A DNA stretch of 64,000 nucleotides, taken from contig NZ_CP036261.1 in NCBI RefSeq assembly GCF_007741475.1, positions 124,001-188,000 on the forward strand, in the 5' to 3' direction. The translations under genes were made by a program, and so were the position numbers. This document shows, one piece after another, positions 55,272 through 64,000 of this stretch. A model generated the notes under the pieces. That model ran no database searches. It was not told where the DNA came from and saw only the letters and a list, made by a program, of their open reading frames with translations. Positions within the stretch are counted from its first letter, which is position 1. Each line of letters starts with the position of its first letter. Origin of the DNA: Rosistilla ulvae. GTDB taxonomy: Bacteria; Planctomycetota; Planctomycetia; Pirellulales; Pirellulaceae.

Positions 55272-55466
55272 GTCGCCGCCTCTGTGTTGTGCTGTCCTTC
55301 GGTTGCAAGAGCATTCCTAAGTAATGTATCGGTTTGTTGACGACCGATCCAACACGGTGATTGCTAGGGAAGCGTGTCGTATGGATTGCAAAATCCTTCG
55401 GAATTTGTGGCTTGGGCCATCCATGGGCGAATCGAGCCCACTAACTGCAAGTGCGTCGCTGCAACG

Positions 55467-56306
55467 CTAAGGATCAAGCCCTTCGGGGATGCCGTTGGGA
55501 AATACCGATCGTAGGACTTCCTGGATATATGCCTGCCGGTTCGCCGGTTTGGGATGCGTGCTCATCATTTCCGGCGGCCCGTTGCTGCCGCTCGCTTCGT
55601 CGAGGATCTGCATCACGCCCAGCATCGCCCGCGGATCGTATCCGGCTTGCGCGGTCAGCAGCACGCCCCAGCGATCGGATTCCAGTTCGTCGTCGCGGCC
55701 ATATTTCATGTTCAACATCTGGCCGATCGCTTGAGCCAGTTGAGCCGAACTGATGTCGCCGCCAGCAACGCCCGCCGCGCCGACGAGGCCGCTGGTCAGT
55801 TTCTGTTTCGCCAACCGCTGCGCTCCATGGCGGCTGAGAACGTGCCCGATCTCATGTCCCAGAACTCCGGCCAATTGCCCTTCGGTCTGCAGTCTGCTGT
55901 ACAAAGCCGCAGTGATAAACACCTGTCCGCCGGGCAACGCAAAGGCGTTGATCGTTTGCGGATCTTTCAGCAGATGGAACTTAAACTGAAACGGATTGGT
56001 TCCCTGTTTCACGCGGACGTAGTCGTCGAGTCCGCTCAGCAGCCGTTGGCCAACTTGGTCGACGTGTGCTCGGGCCTGCGGATCGGGATGCAGCCCGCCG
56101 TGCTGAGCTGCCATTTCCGGAGCGGCTTGCAATCCGAGCGCGATCTCTTGATCGGGGCTCATCGCAACCCGCTGCTTTTCGCCCGTGATCGGATTCCGTT
56201 GCCCGGTCGACAGATACGAGATGAACGAGAACAACGCCAACCCGGCGGCGATCATCAACCGCAGCTTCAGACCGCTGTTGCTGCGGCGACCAAATCCAAA
56301 AGGCAT
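55467..56306 (-). CDS. M48 family metallopeptidase
   Basis: The 279-residue protein has one N-terminal membrane anchor (about 14-33) and the M48 zinc site LGHEIGHVLSRHG (HEIGH 151-155), with the third ligand in ELESDRWGV. A following STHPKPANR segment also matches Peptidase_M48 oligomers such as BepA/LoiP. It would work in the periplasm on misfolded outer-membrane proteins. I start at the ATG at 56306, which follows GGAGGA; a TTG at 56321 is less likely. The gene at 56328 lies just upstream on the same strand. Confidence 0.9.
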   Translation of the reverse strand: MPFGFGRRSNSGLKLRLMIAAGLALFSFISYLSTGQRNPITGEKQRVAMSPDQEIALGLQAAPEMAAQHGGLHPDPQARAHVDQVGQRLLSGLDDYVRVKQGTNPFQFKFHLLKDPQTINAFALPGGQVFITAALYSRLQTEGQLAGVLGHEIGHVLSRHGAQRLAKQKLTSGLVGAAGVAGGDISSAQLAQAIGQMLNMKYGRDDELESDRWGVLLTAQAGYDPRAMLGVMQILDEASGSNGPPEMMSTHPKPANRQAYIQEVLRSVFPNGIPEGLDP

Positions 56307-56327
56307 TCCCAAATCCTCCAATCCGAA

Positions 56328-56645
56328 TCAGGCGTCGAGATCCAACGGTTCCGACGAATCGTCGACCGCCGGTCGCGATCGGGCCCTTCCGGGTGCGTTG
56401 GTCAAAAAACGGCCGAACAGTAACGCGTGCATGATTTCCAACAACAACCAACCCAGGACCCCCACAAACGTGCTGGCGACAAGATTCAGCGGGATCACCA
56501 GAAACAGCCCCAACGCAAACGCGACGTACCCCAGATGCGCCGGCCAGTCGATGGGGAAGTGGAAATCGATCGCCACCAGGATCACCGCGGTGGAAAATAG
56601 GCCAACGATCACCGAGGGATTGTTCACCCACTGCAACAATTGCAT
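56328..56645 (-). CDS. Small hypothetical membrane protein
   Basis: The 105-residue protein from the ATG at 56645 has three membrane helices (PSVIVGLFSTAVILVAIDF, YVAFALGLFLVIPLNLVAS and TFVGVLGWLLLEIMHALLF) and a short hydrophilic tail. It ends 21 bases before the M48 start on the same strand, so the two are probably co-transcribed. No family is recognised. Confidence 0.65.
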   Translation of the reverse strand: MQLLQWVNNPSVIVGLFSTAVILVAIDFHFPIDWPAHLGYVAFALGLFLVIPLNLVASTFVGVLGWLLLEIMHALLFGRFLTNAPGRARSRPAVDDSSEPLDLDA

Positions 56646-57097
56646 CGCGTCCACAAAATCTTCCTTCCAATTGATGAGTCGGCGTTTTGGCTCGCCCCGC
56701 GTTGCCTCGCTCACTGCCGAGCGGGATCGGCGGTGGTGTCCTGCCGATTGAAAAAGGATGTCGATCTCGGAAACAGCGTAAAACAATGAACCGTATGCGG
56801 TCAGCCGATTTTACAAGTATGTCGAACTCGGGTGCTCCTGAACAGTTGTGTACTGCATGGATGACCGCAGTAGGGACCGCCGTCTGTGGAGGCTCTTTCC
56901 GGCTCGAGGTTAGAGAGTGGTTGGGGCTTCCCCCATTTGTCGGATGAGCCGCATTGGAGGCTCATTGGAGCATCGTGGCGAGGCAGAAGATCGGCCGCCG
57001 GTGCGTGGCTATCGGCATGGTGCAGGCTCCGGTAAAATCGGGCCTCGACGCGAAACGCACTGTATTTCCTTAATAAAACTCTTCCTCAGCAGATCCG
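56646..57097. other. Divergent intergenic region before leuS
   Basis: About 450 bases separate the membrane-protein gene and leuS. An AT-rich patch just before leuS (57063-57090) is the best promoter candidate. No T-box leader was recognised. Confidence 0.4.
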
Positions 57098-59935
57098 ATG
57101 CCACGATACAACCCTGCCCAGATCGAGCCGAAATGGCAAGCGTATTGGGAGCAGAACAAAACCTTCGCCGCCCCCGAGATGCCGGGCGACAAGAAGCTGT
57201 ACGCCCTGGACATGTTCCCCTATCCCAGCGGCGATGGGTTGCATGTCGGTCACCCCGAAGGCTACACGGCGACCGATATCGTGTCCCGTTTCAACCGCAT
57301 GCGCGGCGTCTCGGTCCTGCACCCGATGGGCTTCGACGCCTTTGGCCTGCCCGCCGAAGAGCACGCGATCAAAACGAACACGCCGCCGCGGGCGTCGACC
57401 GAAAAGAATATCGCCACTTTCCGCCGGCAGCTGAAGTCGCTCGGCTTCAGTTACGACTGGGACCGCGAGATCGCCACCACCGACGTCGAATACTTCCACT
57501 GGACCCAGTGGATCTTCTTGGTGTTGTTCGACACGTGGTTCGATGCCGATCAACAGAAGGGGCGTCCGATTGCGGAGCTGCCGATCCCGGCAGAGGTCAC
57601 CGCCGCGGGAGCCGACGCGGTCCGCAGCTACCAAGACGATCACCGCTTGGCCTTCCAGAGCGATGCGTTGGTGAACTGGTGCCCGGCGCTGGGGACTGTG
57701 TTGGCGAACGAAGAGGTTGTCGATGGCAAGAGCGAACGGGGCAGCCACCCGGTCGAACGCCGTCCGCTGCGACAGTGGATGTTGCGGATCACCGCTTACG
57801 GCGACCGCTTGCAGAACGACTTGGAGTCGGTCGATTGGCCCGAGAGCATCAAGACGATGCAGCGCGATTGGATCGGCCGCAGTACGGGGGCGGAAGTCGA
57901 TTTCTTTGTAGGCGATGTCGATGACTTCCAGACTTGGAAAAGTGCCCGCAGCGAGTTTCCTGCAAAGCCAACCGACGACAGCTTGCGGATCTACACGACC
58001 CGCCCCGACACGCTTTACGGCGCGTCGTACATGGTCATCGCTCCGGAACATCCGTTTGTCGATCGCCTGACGACCGACGATCAAAAAGCAGAGGTCGAAG
58101 CCTACTGCCAAGCGGCGGCGAATAAGAGCGACCGCGAGCGTCAGGAGGACAAAGAGAAGTCGGGCGTCTTCACCGGCTCCTACGCGATCAACCCCGTCAA
58201 CGGACAACCGACGCCGGTCTGGATCAGCGATTACGTGCTGATTCACTACGGCACCGGTGCGATCATGGCGGTCCCGGCGCACGACGAACGCGACTTTGAA
58301 TTCGCCAAGAAGTTCGACTTGCCGATCACGCCGGTCGTCGATCCGGGCGAGGTGCATGAAGAGCGCGATCAGGTGCTGGCGGGCGAAGCCTGTTTCGCCG
58401 GGCACGGCAACGCGATCAACAGCGGTCCATACAACGGAGTCCCCACGGCCGACTTCAAGCAGAAGATCTCCGAGGCGCTGGAAGCCGAAGGGACCGGGCA
58501 CGAAGCTGTCAATTACAAGCTGCGCGATTGGTTGTTCAGTCGCCAGCGATTCTGGGGCGAACCGTTCCCGATCCTGCACGAACTGGACGACGCCGGCAAT
58601 CCGACGGGCAACATCCGCGCTGTCGATGTCGCCGACCTGCCGATCGATCTGCCGCATCTGGAAGATTACAAACCGCACGGAAAACCGGAACCGCCGCTGG
58701 GCAAATCGCCCGACGAATGGCTGTATGTCGAGATCGACGGCAAGCGTTACAAACGTGAAACGAACACGATGCCTCAGTGGGCCGGTTCGTGTTGGTACTA
58801 CCTGCGGTTTATCGACCCCCAGAACGGCGACGCCTTTATCGATCCCGAAAAGGAAAAGGCTTGGATGCCGGTCGATCTGTACATTGGCGGCGCCGAACAC
58901 GCGGTGCTGCATCTGCTGTACTCTCGCTTCTGGCACAAGGTCCTCTTCGATCGCGGGCACGTCAGTTGCCCCGAGCCGTTTGGCCGCTTGGTGAACCAAG
59001 GAATGATCTTGGGCCAACCGCAGTACCACGTCAGCGAAGCGGCAGCCGAGGCGGCGGAAGCCAAATTGACGTCGCTTGGTGTGACGCCAGTTCGCGTCGA
59101 GAATAACGACAAGGTTTCGTACATCCTGCAGCAAACCGCTGGCGGTGCCGATCTGTCGGACGACATGACCGAAAAGCGTCAGGGGCAAACCTATCTAGCC
59201 GGAACCGATATTGAACTGACGCCCAAGGCGGACAAGATGTCCAAGAGCCGCGGGAACGTGGTCAACCCGGACGACATCATCAAAGTCCATGGTGCCGACA
59301 CGCTGCGGATGTACGAGATGTTCATGGGCCCGTTGGAAGCGACCAAGCCGTGGAACATGGCCGGAGTCGGCGGTATCCGCAAATTCCTGGATCGCGTGTG
59401 GCGGATGATCGCCGACGAAGATGCCGAAACGCCAGCGTTGGCTGCGGAGGTGCAAGACGTCGCGCCGACCGAAGAGCAGAACCGTGTGCTGCATCAGACG
59501 ATCAAAGCGGTCACGCACGACACCGACACGCTGGGCTTCAACACAGCGATCGCGCGGATGATGGAGTTCGTCAACTTCTTCAGCAAGCAGAAGGTCCGTC
59601 CTCGCGCGGCGATGGAGAGCTTTGTCCTGATGCTGGCTCCGTACGCTCCGCACATCGGTGAAGAACTGTGGGGCCTGCTGGGTCACGACGGCACGCTGAC
59701 TTACGCCACTTGGCCCGAGCACGACGAAGCGGCACTTGTTGAATCGACGATCGAATTGCCGGTCCAGATTCAAGGCAAGGTGCGCACCAAGATCCAAGTC
59801 GCCGCCGACCTCTCGCAAGACGAAGTCCTCGCGATCGCCTTGGCCGACGAAAAAGTGATCGCCGCGATCGGCGACAAACAGGTTGTCAAGAAGATCGTCG
59901 TCCCCGGACGCCTGGTCAACTTGGTCGTGAAGTAG
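57098..59935 (+). CDS. leuS: Leucyl-tRNA synthetase
   Basis: LeuRS charges tRNA-Leu. The 945-residue class-I synthetase has the HIGH-type motif [13 protein letters not shown] (HVGH 49-52), the WTQWIF block, the CP1 editing domain with [15 protein letters not shown], the zinc-linked region, and KMSKS at about 713-717. The C-terminal anticodon and Leu-specific domain ends in GRLVNLVVK. It is longer than E. coli LeuRS (860) because of insertions in the CP1 region and the acidic connective stretch. It ends at a good intrinsic terminator. Confidence 0.97.
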   Translation: MPRYNPAQIEPKWQAYWEQNKTFAAPEMPGDKKLYALDMFPYPSGDGLHVGHPEGYTATDIVSRFNRMRGVSVLHPMGFDAFGLPAEEHAIKTNTPPRASTEKNIATFRRQLKSLGFSYDWDREIATTDVEYFHWTQWIFLVLFDTWFDADQQKGRPIAELPIPAEVTAAGADAVRSYQDDHRLAFQSDALVNWCPALGTVLANEEVVDGKSERGSHPVERRPLRQWMLRITAYGDRLQNDLESVDWPESIKTMQRDWIGRSTGAEVDFFVGDVDDFQTWKSARSEFPAKPTDDSLRIYTTRPDTLYGASYMVIAPEHPFVDRLTTDDQKAEVEAYCQAAANKSDRERQEDKEKSGVFTGSYAINPVNGQPTPVWISDYVLIHYGTGAIMAVPAHDERDFEFAKKFDLPITPVVDPGEVHEERDQVLAGEACFAGHGNAINSGPYNGVPTADFKQKISEALEAEGTGHEAVNYKLRDWLFSRQRFWGEPFPILHELDDAGNPTGNIRAVDVADLPIDLPHLEDYKPHGKPEPPLGKSPDEWLYVEIDGKRYKRETNTMPQWAGSCWYYLRFIDPQNGDAFIDPEKEKAWMPVDLYIGGAEHAVLHLLYSRFWHKVLFDRGHVSCPEPFGRLVNQGMILGQPQYHVSEAAAEAAEAKLTSLGVTPVRVENNDKVSYILQQTAGGADLSDDMTEKRQGQTYLAGTDIELTPKADKMSKSRGNVVNPDDIIKVHGADTLRMYEMFMGPLEATKPWNMAGVGGIRKFLDRVWRMIADEDAETPALAAEVQDVAPTEEQNRVLHQTIKAVTHDTDTLGFNTAIARMMEFVNFFSKQKVRPRAAMESFVLMLAPYAPHIGEELWGLLGHDGTLTYATWPEHDEAALVESTIELPVQIQGKVRTKIQVAADLSQDEVLAIALADEKVIAAIGDKQVVKKIVVPGRLVNLVVK

Positions 59936-59967
59936 TCGTCGCGAAGCGATTGAGTTTGCCAAAGTTG

Positions 59968-59992
59968 AAAACTCGACTCCGTCGAGTTTTTC
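59968..59992 (+). terminator. Intrinsic terminator of leuS
   Basis: Perfect 10-bp arms 59968-59977 (AAAACTCGAC) and 59981-59990 (GTCGAGTTTT) with a three-base loop end in five T on the plus strand and a run of A/T on the other side. It is 33 bases past the leuS stop. Confidence 0.85.
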
Positions 59993-60197
59993 CGCCCCCG
60001 GCGGGAACACTAGGCTTGCGGCGTTTTGGAAACACAGAGCCGCCGAGGACGTAGAGGAGTTGTGTCGCGGCGGGAGGTTGGCAGGTCAACGCTCCGCGTC
60101 CTCTGCGACTCTGCGTTAAAGATTCCTTCGCGTCGCGGTGGCGTTGAACGAACAACGTGTTTTCGAACGCCACCGGCTTCGGCTGTGTTCTCTGAAA

Positions 60198-60277
60198 TAC
60201 CAGCACGAAGCGCAAGCGAGTGATCGAAATCCATTCGCATGCGCCGTGTGTTCACTCGCATGCGCGTCGTGCTCGTA
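60198..60277. repeat. REP-like hairpin, copy A
   Basis: Arms 60198-60222 and 60253-60277 pair over 25 bases with three mismatches around a 30-base loop. The left arm is an exact 25-base match, in inverted orientation, to 62926-62950. The coding reading of the plus strand gives YQHEAQASD, a tail seen in many planctomycete annotations. Confidence 0.82.
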
Positions 60278-60300
60278 TCGTGAGCCACGATCTCGCGACG

Positions 60301-60732
60301 CTAATCAACGAGGTCGAAATCGATCGCTTGCGTTCCTTCGCCCGGCTCTATCTCGACGCGTAATTCGGTCTGCGTGTTGTACTTGCTGGGAATCGTCATC
60401 GCGGCGCCAAGGTCAACGCCGCTGTCCAGTTCCTCCTGAGTGGCGGAACTGGCTTGCGATGTGGCCACAATGCTGACCGTCGACTCGCCCACCATGACGC
60501 CACCACGGTGTGAAATTTCAAAGTTGCCATCGGTGATCCGCGCCGCCGACGCCGAACCGGCAGCAACGGGAGCGAATCGAATCTCTCCCTGCGGGACAGG
60601 TTTCCCTTGAAACGTCACGCGGCCGGAGATGGTGCGCCGATTGGGATCGGTCCCGTCGCCGCATCCAGTAACCAGAAGTAGTCCTAAGGAGAGCGTCAGA
60701 ACGGGGGATCGCATGCTTGCTGGAATGTACAT
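60301..60732 (-). CDS. Small exported lipoprotein, carboxypeptidase-regulatory/transthyretin-like
   Basis: The 143-residue protein from the ATG at 60732 (GAGGAA upstream; 60714 is an alternative) has a lipobox LLVTGCGDG and a compact beta-sandwich: TISGRVTFQGKPVPQGEIRF, DGNFEISHRGGVMVGESTVSIVA. Such small lipoproteins are a stock companion of DUF1559 genes in planctomycetes, and a DUF1559 coding region lies 1.1 kb away on the opposite strand. The role of the pair is unknown. Confidence 0.8.
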   Translation of the reverse strand: MYIPASMRSPVLTLSLGLLLVTGCGDGTDPNRRTISGRVTFQGKPVPQGEIRFAPVAAGSASAARITDGNFEISHRGGVMVGESTVSIVATSQASSATQEELDSGVDLGAAMTIPSKYNTQTELRVEIEPGEGTQAIDFDLVD

Positions 60733-61060
60733 CGCCTGAAATTCCTCGATTGAATAGCGTTGCGGAAGGAGGGAGTGGTGCGATAACTCGCAGTTTAATG
60801 TAGACAGAATATCCCGATTTGCCAGGCAGGGAAGTCTCGTTTGTTTGCACGTTAGCAGCATGTCGTCGATCTTGGCATTCCTCGAATAGGTGCTGGAATA
60901 CTGGGGAAAGAGTGGTTGCTTGCGGTTTCTGCATCGTTTGGCAAGCAAATTTCGAAAATCTGGTTAGCGCAGCAACCCTCGACCTGGAGTCGTTGGTGGT
61001 GCAATGTGTGTAGTCAAAAAAAGCTTGATTCTGTCGACAGTTTGGGCTAAGTTTTTATCT
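60733..61060. other. Divergent regulatory region between the lipoprotein and regulator genes
   Basis: This stretch of 328 bases lies between two divergent starts. Just before the regulator start, CTGTCGACAG (61031-61040) is a perfect ten-base palindrome. Nothing else stands out. Confidence 0.5.
61031..61040 (+). promoter_or_regulatory. Palindromic operator candidate for the GntR-type regulator
   Basis: CTGTCGACAG is a perfect palindrome 21-30 bases before the ATG at 61061. The core GT-N2-AC resembles FadR-subfamily sites, so autoregulation is plausible but untested. Confidence 0.4.
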
Positions 61061-61849
61061 ATGATTGCCCGCAACACCATCAAACTGGGACGCCCCGTTC
61101 TGCTGAACGCTAGCGAGAAGTGCTACACGGCCCTCCGTAGAGTGCTCGCCTGTGGCCAATTGCCCGCCGGGAGTCGTCTCGCAGAAGTGGAGTGGTCGCA
61201 GCGACTGGGAGTTCAGAGGGCTGCGTTGCGTGAAGCGATGGTCCTGCTGACTCACGACGGTTTATTGAACCGGCGTTCTACTGGCGGATTTTTTGTGCCG
61301 CACCCTGAAGAATTCGACTTCCGCGCGCTCCGAGATGCTCGCGTCGCGATCGAGATCGGTGCACTGCAGCTGACATTCGCGCCCGGATCACCGCGACGCA
61401 ATCTGTCGCGGCTAGAAAGAATCTGCGACACGATGGAGGAACTGCATCGGTCGGGGCTGACGATGGAATTCAACGAAGCCGATTTCCGCTTCCATCAGAC
61501 GCTGCTGGCGCTCGCAGAGAACGAGACCTTAAACAGATTGTTTTCTCATTCTGTCCAACACTTCCATTCGCTCTCTCCCATCACCGACGAAGTACGCCAA
61601 AAAAACGAACAGCTTGTGATGCGGGAGCATCGAGAGATCCTGGCCCATCTGAAAGCTGGCAAGCCAAGCGACGCCTCGAAGTTGTTGAGAACCCACATCA
61701 CCCATACAAGGAAGCAACGCCAGGGCGCGTTTCTTCCCAGGGGCAGCGTCAGCGTTAAAACGTTCCGCCCCTGTACGCTCACCTCCTCTCCCCCTTTCCA
61801 ATCTGCTCCTCGTTTTTCCCTCCTTGAAGTTTACAGAAGGAACTTTCCT
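61061..61849 (+). CDS. GntR/FadR-family regulator, reading frame runs into a DUF1559 protein
   Basis: From the ATG at 61061 the frame gives a GntR winged helix (about 20-75, GQLPAGSRLAEVEWSQRLGV, LREAMVLLTHDGLLNRR) and an FCD ligand domain (about 90-215, FDFRALRDARVAIEIGA, EADFRFHQTLLALAENETLN, MREHREILAHLKAGK). The FCD domain ends at about 61720, but no stop codon follows. The frame continues through a Ser/Pro/Phe-rich stretch (61725-61849) into the DUF1559 coding region. The end coordinate given is the last base before that second start. It may be a 571-residue fusion or a lost stop codon. Confidence 0.78.
61738..61773 (+). promoter_or_regulatory. Hairpin between the regulator and DUF1559 portions
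   Basis: Arms CAGGGGC (61738-61744) and GCCCCTG (61767-61773), with AACGTT in the loop, lie in the stretch that would be the linker of a fusion. It suggests the DNA here is intergenic. It could be a terminator without a good T-run or a leader stem. Confidence 0.5.
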
Positions 61850-62776
61850 ATGAATCGACAGAGACAAGCCGTACCGTTGCGCAATGGTTTTACGTTGGTA
61901 GAGTTACTGGTGGTGATTGCCATCATCGGGATTCTGGTCGGCCTTTTGCTGCCGGCGGTTCAAGCTGCACGCGAAGCGGCCAGACGCATGTCGTGCTCGT
62001 CGAACTACAAGCAGGTCGCGTTGGCGCTACACAACCACCACGATACGTTTCGCAAGTTTCCCATTGGCGCCGGAATCTCCGGCGGGTGCAGCGGGTTCAC
62101 TGGCGCTCATCGATTCTCTTGGGGCGTTCATATCCTGCCGTTCATGGAGCAGGAAAACCGTTACGACGCGATTGATTTCAGCGTCAGCCAGCCAGTCGTC
62201 CACGCGCCGAACTTCGACCCCGATACGGCGCTTGGGCCAGTGGCTACCTTCTTGTGCCCGTCGATGCCTCAGTCGGAGACGATGGTCAACCAAGGGACAT
62301 CGTCAATTGTCCTCGCCTACCCGCGAACGGAAATGGCTGGCGTGGCCGATTCGCGCGACTGGCGCTGCAACACCTCGGGAACCCTTGGCGTTCGGCCGCG
62401 TTCCGATGGGGATGGCATCTTATTTGGCGCGTCCGAAACACGCCTGCGAGACGTTATCGACGGCACCTCTTCGACATTGATGGTTGGCGAAATCACCGGA
62501 GACGCCAGGGGGCAAAGCACCAGCGGCTTCAACGCGAACTCCTACACCATCTACGCTGCTTTTGACACCTCCACCGGGATCAACGGCCCGTTCACCGTGC
62601 CAGGTGGTGGAATCTTCGATTTCCGCCCTCAGGGATTCTCAAGCTTCCATCCAGGCGGAGCCCACTTCGCACTCGCCGACGGAAGCGTTCGCCTTTTTGC
62701 CGAGACGATCGACCAGGTGCTGCTGACCGGATTGACGACTCGCAACGGCGGCGAAGTCGTGCAGGTCCCCGAATAG
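61850..62776 (+). CDS. DUF1559 pseudopilin-like protein
   Basis: From the ATG at 61850, preceded by AGAAGGA at good spacing, the 308-residue protein has a type-IV-pilin-like N-terminus: RNGFTLVELLVVIAIIGILV with prepilin peptidase cleavage expected after Gly13 and Glu at +5. It then has the DUF1559 features EAARRMSCSSNYKQVALAL, HNHHDTFRKFP, FSWGVHILPFMEQ and the C-terminal GGAHFALADGSVRLFAETID. The family is hugely expanded in planctomycetes, function unknown. Independent translation is likely even if the upstream frame is open. A TolC gene follows. Confidence 0.88.
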   Translation: MNRQRQAVPLRNGFTLVELLVVIAIIGILVGLLLPAVQAAREAARRMSCSSNYKQVALALHNHHDTFRKFPIGAGISGGCSGFTGAHRFSWGVHILPFMEQENRYDAIDFSVSQPVVHAPNFDPDTALGPVATFLCPSMPQSETMVNQGTSSIVLAYPRTEMAGVADSRDWRCNTSGTLGVRPRSDGDGILFGASETRLRDVIDGTSSTLMVGEITGDARGQSTSGFNANSYTIYAAFDTSTGINGPFTVPGGGIFDFRPQGFSSFHPGGAHFALADGSVRLFAETIDQVLLTGLTTRNGGEVVQVPE

Positions 62777-63143
62777 GCGAATGCCGAACAGCGATGCGCC
62801 TCGCCTGGAAAAGCCTCCGTTGCCAAGGCTGTTTGAGCAATGGCGGGAGGTGCAGCCAAACGATATGCCGCATCCAAGCGCACGCCAACCACTCGTGAAT
62901 ACGAGCACGCGAGCGTAAGTGGGGTCACTCGCTTGCGCTTCGTGCTGGTATGGGAGATCCTCGTTGTCGGCCCCCACGAGCAACTTTGACGATTAGGTGA
63001 TCGAGCGGGATCGTAGTCGTCCTGCTGATTTTCTGGCTTCGTGCTTCCGATACTGCTAATGGTTCATTCTACCCCTGGTCGCGTAGCCCAACAGTTCGCG
63101 GGATTGCAAGGGTTGCGTCATTAGAGGTGTTGAGAGTTTGAAG
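62777..63143. other. Intergenic region before the TolC gene
   Basis: This stretch of 367 bases holds the second REP-like hairpin. The TolC start at 63144 has GAGAGTTTGAAG upstream as a weak ribosome site. No gene is apparent. Confidence 0.5.
62900..62950. repeat. REP-like hairpin, copy B (inverted relative to copy A)
   Basis: Arms 62900-62921 and 62926-62950 fold into a stem. The 25 bases at 62926-62950 match copy A at 60198-60222 exactly but in the opposite orientation, so the two copies bracket the lipoprotein/regulator/DUF1559 module as an inverted pair. Confidence 0.82.
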
Positions 63144-64000
63144 ATGAAACACAGCTATGGATCGATTGCTGTGTTGCTGCTTGCCCCGCTGCTGTTCTGC
63201 GGCCAGGGATGTCGCTCCCAAGCAAAACTTCCCGGCATCCGTTCCAAGAAATTGACGGTTGCAACATCTCCGGCCACCGAGCCGACGTCGGCTGAATCTG
63301 CCATCGCCCTGGTGAACTATCAGGCGTCGAAAGAACTGAGCGATAGCGCGATCCAGGGCGCGGTCGAACTCACGCCGCCGAGCGTGGATGATTTTCAGCA
63401 GCTGCCGCAAGAAGACATCTCGCTCGACCACGCGGTCCAGCGAGCGCTTGCGAACAGCCAAGTGATCCAGGATCACGGTGGTCGCGTGCTGACCTATCCC
63501 GATGCGATTCGCACTACGCTCGATCCAGCCGTGATCGCAAGCGATCCCAATATTGGTATCGACGCGGCGCTATCGGCTTACGACACGCAGTTTGAAACCG
63601 CGCTGGTTTGGAACGGCGGGGGCAGTTCCGTCAACTCGGCATTCTCCAGCGGACAGTTCGGCGTCTTTTCGCAACCCGAGACGATGGCAAAAGTTGGCTG
63701 GGGACAGATGCTTCGCAGCGGAACCAAGGTGGCTGTCGGCGGCGTCGGCGGCTACGACAAACAACTGGCCGGAGGTCTTTATGCTGCGTATGGTGCCGAG
63801 GTGCGACACCCGTTGTTGCGTGGAGCCGGGACCGAATTCAACGACATCGCCGGCCCATTTGGTAAACCGGGCTTATATCGCGGCGTCTTGATCTCGAAAA
63901 TCGGCCAGCGCAAGGCGCAACTGGAAGTCGAGAAATCGGTAAGAGACCTCGTGCGCGACGTGAGCATCGTCTACTGGGAGCTGGCGTTTGCCTATGAAAA
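63144..64000 (+). CDS. TolC-family outer-membrane efflux protein, N-terminal part (cut by right edge)
   Basis: The frame opens at the ATG at 63144 and is still open at 64000 (285 complete codons). It has a signal peptide or lipoprotein-like start (IAVLLLAPLLFCGQGC), a Pro/Ser/Thr linker, then LDHAVQRALANSQVI, which starts the helical barrel repeats, a beta-strand block (KVGWGQMLRSGTKVAVGG, EVRHPLLRGAGTEF) and the helix with LVRDVSIVYWELAFAYE. These are features of TolC-like channel subunits. The transport partners lie beyond the window. Confidence 0.82.
   Translation, partial: MKHSYGSIAVLLLAPLLFCGQGCRSQAKLPGIRSKKLTVATSPATEPTSAESAIALVNYQASKELSDSAIQGAVELTPPSVDDFQQLPQEDISLDHAVQRALANSQVIQDHGGRVLTYPDAIRTTLDPAVIASDPNIGIDAALSAYDTQFETALVWNGGGSSVNSAFSSGQFGVFSQPETMAKVGWGQMLRSGTKVAVGGVGGYDKQLAGGLYAAYGAEVRHPLLRGAGTEFNDIAGPFGKPGLYRGVLISKIGQRKAQLEVEKSVRDLVRDVSIVYWELAFAYE

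Larger units (their letters stand above)
59936..60300. other. Intergenic region after leuS with repeats
   Basis: This stretch of 365 bases holds the leuS terminator and a REP-like hairpin of a family that recurs at 62.9 kb. The stretch 60026-60120 has paired GC-rich segments (CCGAGGACG and CGTCCTCTG) suggesting further folding. Small open frames here are not convincing genes. Confidence 0.6.

Noticed and set aside
57086-59188. 700-residue minus-strand frame
   Set aside because: It mirrors leuS, where HIGH and KMSKS motifs prove the plus strand is coding.
60026-60223. 65-residue plus-strand frame after leuS
   Set aside because: It consists of repeat DNA, including the REP-like arm; the same reading recurs as a repeat-derived tail in planctomycetes.

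Overview
The window reads as a chromosomal segment of a marine planctomycete of the Pirellulaceae type (Rhodopirellula/Rosistilla-like). The evidence is the protein complement. There are two gene pairs encoding a Planctomycete cytochrome C/DUF1549/DUF1553 protein with a DUF1501 protein, two sulfatases, a DUF1080 protein, a DUF1559 pseudopilin-like protein, two tandem BBP2-type porins and an YdeP-like molybdoenzyme. The DNA is GC-rich and dense on both strands. No rRNA, tRNA, CRISPR array, insertion sequence or prophage was seen.

Layout. 0-6 kb: the start of an FHA-domain gene runs off the left edge. It is followed by a glycine-cleavage/lipoylation operon (gcvT-gcvH-lipoyl ligase), a CDF metal transporter and a moeA/mobA molybdenum cofactor pair. 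6-11 kb: an Rpn/PD-(D/E)XK nuclease with a tandem-repeat tail, a CMD-family protein, a Tyr-rich secreted protein, a catalytically degenerate NtrC-like regulator with a small companion, and Mrp. 11-20 kb: tandem porins with clear intrinsic terminators, ftsY, miaE, several hypothetical proteins, a DUF456 protein and an HNH endonuclease. 20-27 kb: divergent uppP and DUF368 (both linked to undecaprenyl phosphate recycling), lexA with palindromes upstream, and clpC. 27-45 kb: a catabolic, planctomycete-specific region with a DUF1080 protein, an SBF transporter, DUF2442, two PSD1/DUF1501 pairs, the YdeP-like molybdoenzyme and a lipoprotein. 44-54 kb: divergent sulfatases, a voltage-sensor-like membrane protein with no visible pore, a head-to-head M20 peptidase/amidohydrolase pair, a POT transporter and a GGDEF protein. 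54-60 kb: glgC, an M48 protease, a small membrane protein and leuS. 60-64 kb: a lipoprotein diverging from a GntR-type regulator whose reading frame runs without a stop into a DUF1559 protein, then a TolC-family gene cut by the right edge.

How the genes fit together. The lipoate ligase can charge GcvH, which works with GcvT; gcvP is not here. MoeA and MobA make the cofactor that the molybdoenzyme 35 kb away would need. UppP and the DUF368 protein would act on successive steps of lipid-carrier recycling. Sulfatases, PSD1/DUF1501 proteins, the DUF1080 protein and porins fit use of complex, often sulfated, marine polysaccharides.

Intergenic DNA is notable. Hairpin (REP-like) repeats occur at 34.5-34.9, 43.9, 47.6, 51.1, 60.2 and 62.9 kb, and an inverted pair of one family brackets the regulator/DUF1559/lipoprotein module. 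The most interesting items are the GntR-DUF1559 continuous frame, the voltage-sensor-without-pore protein, the dead NtrC-like regulator and the UppP/DUF368 pair.
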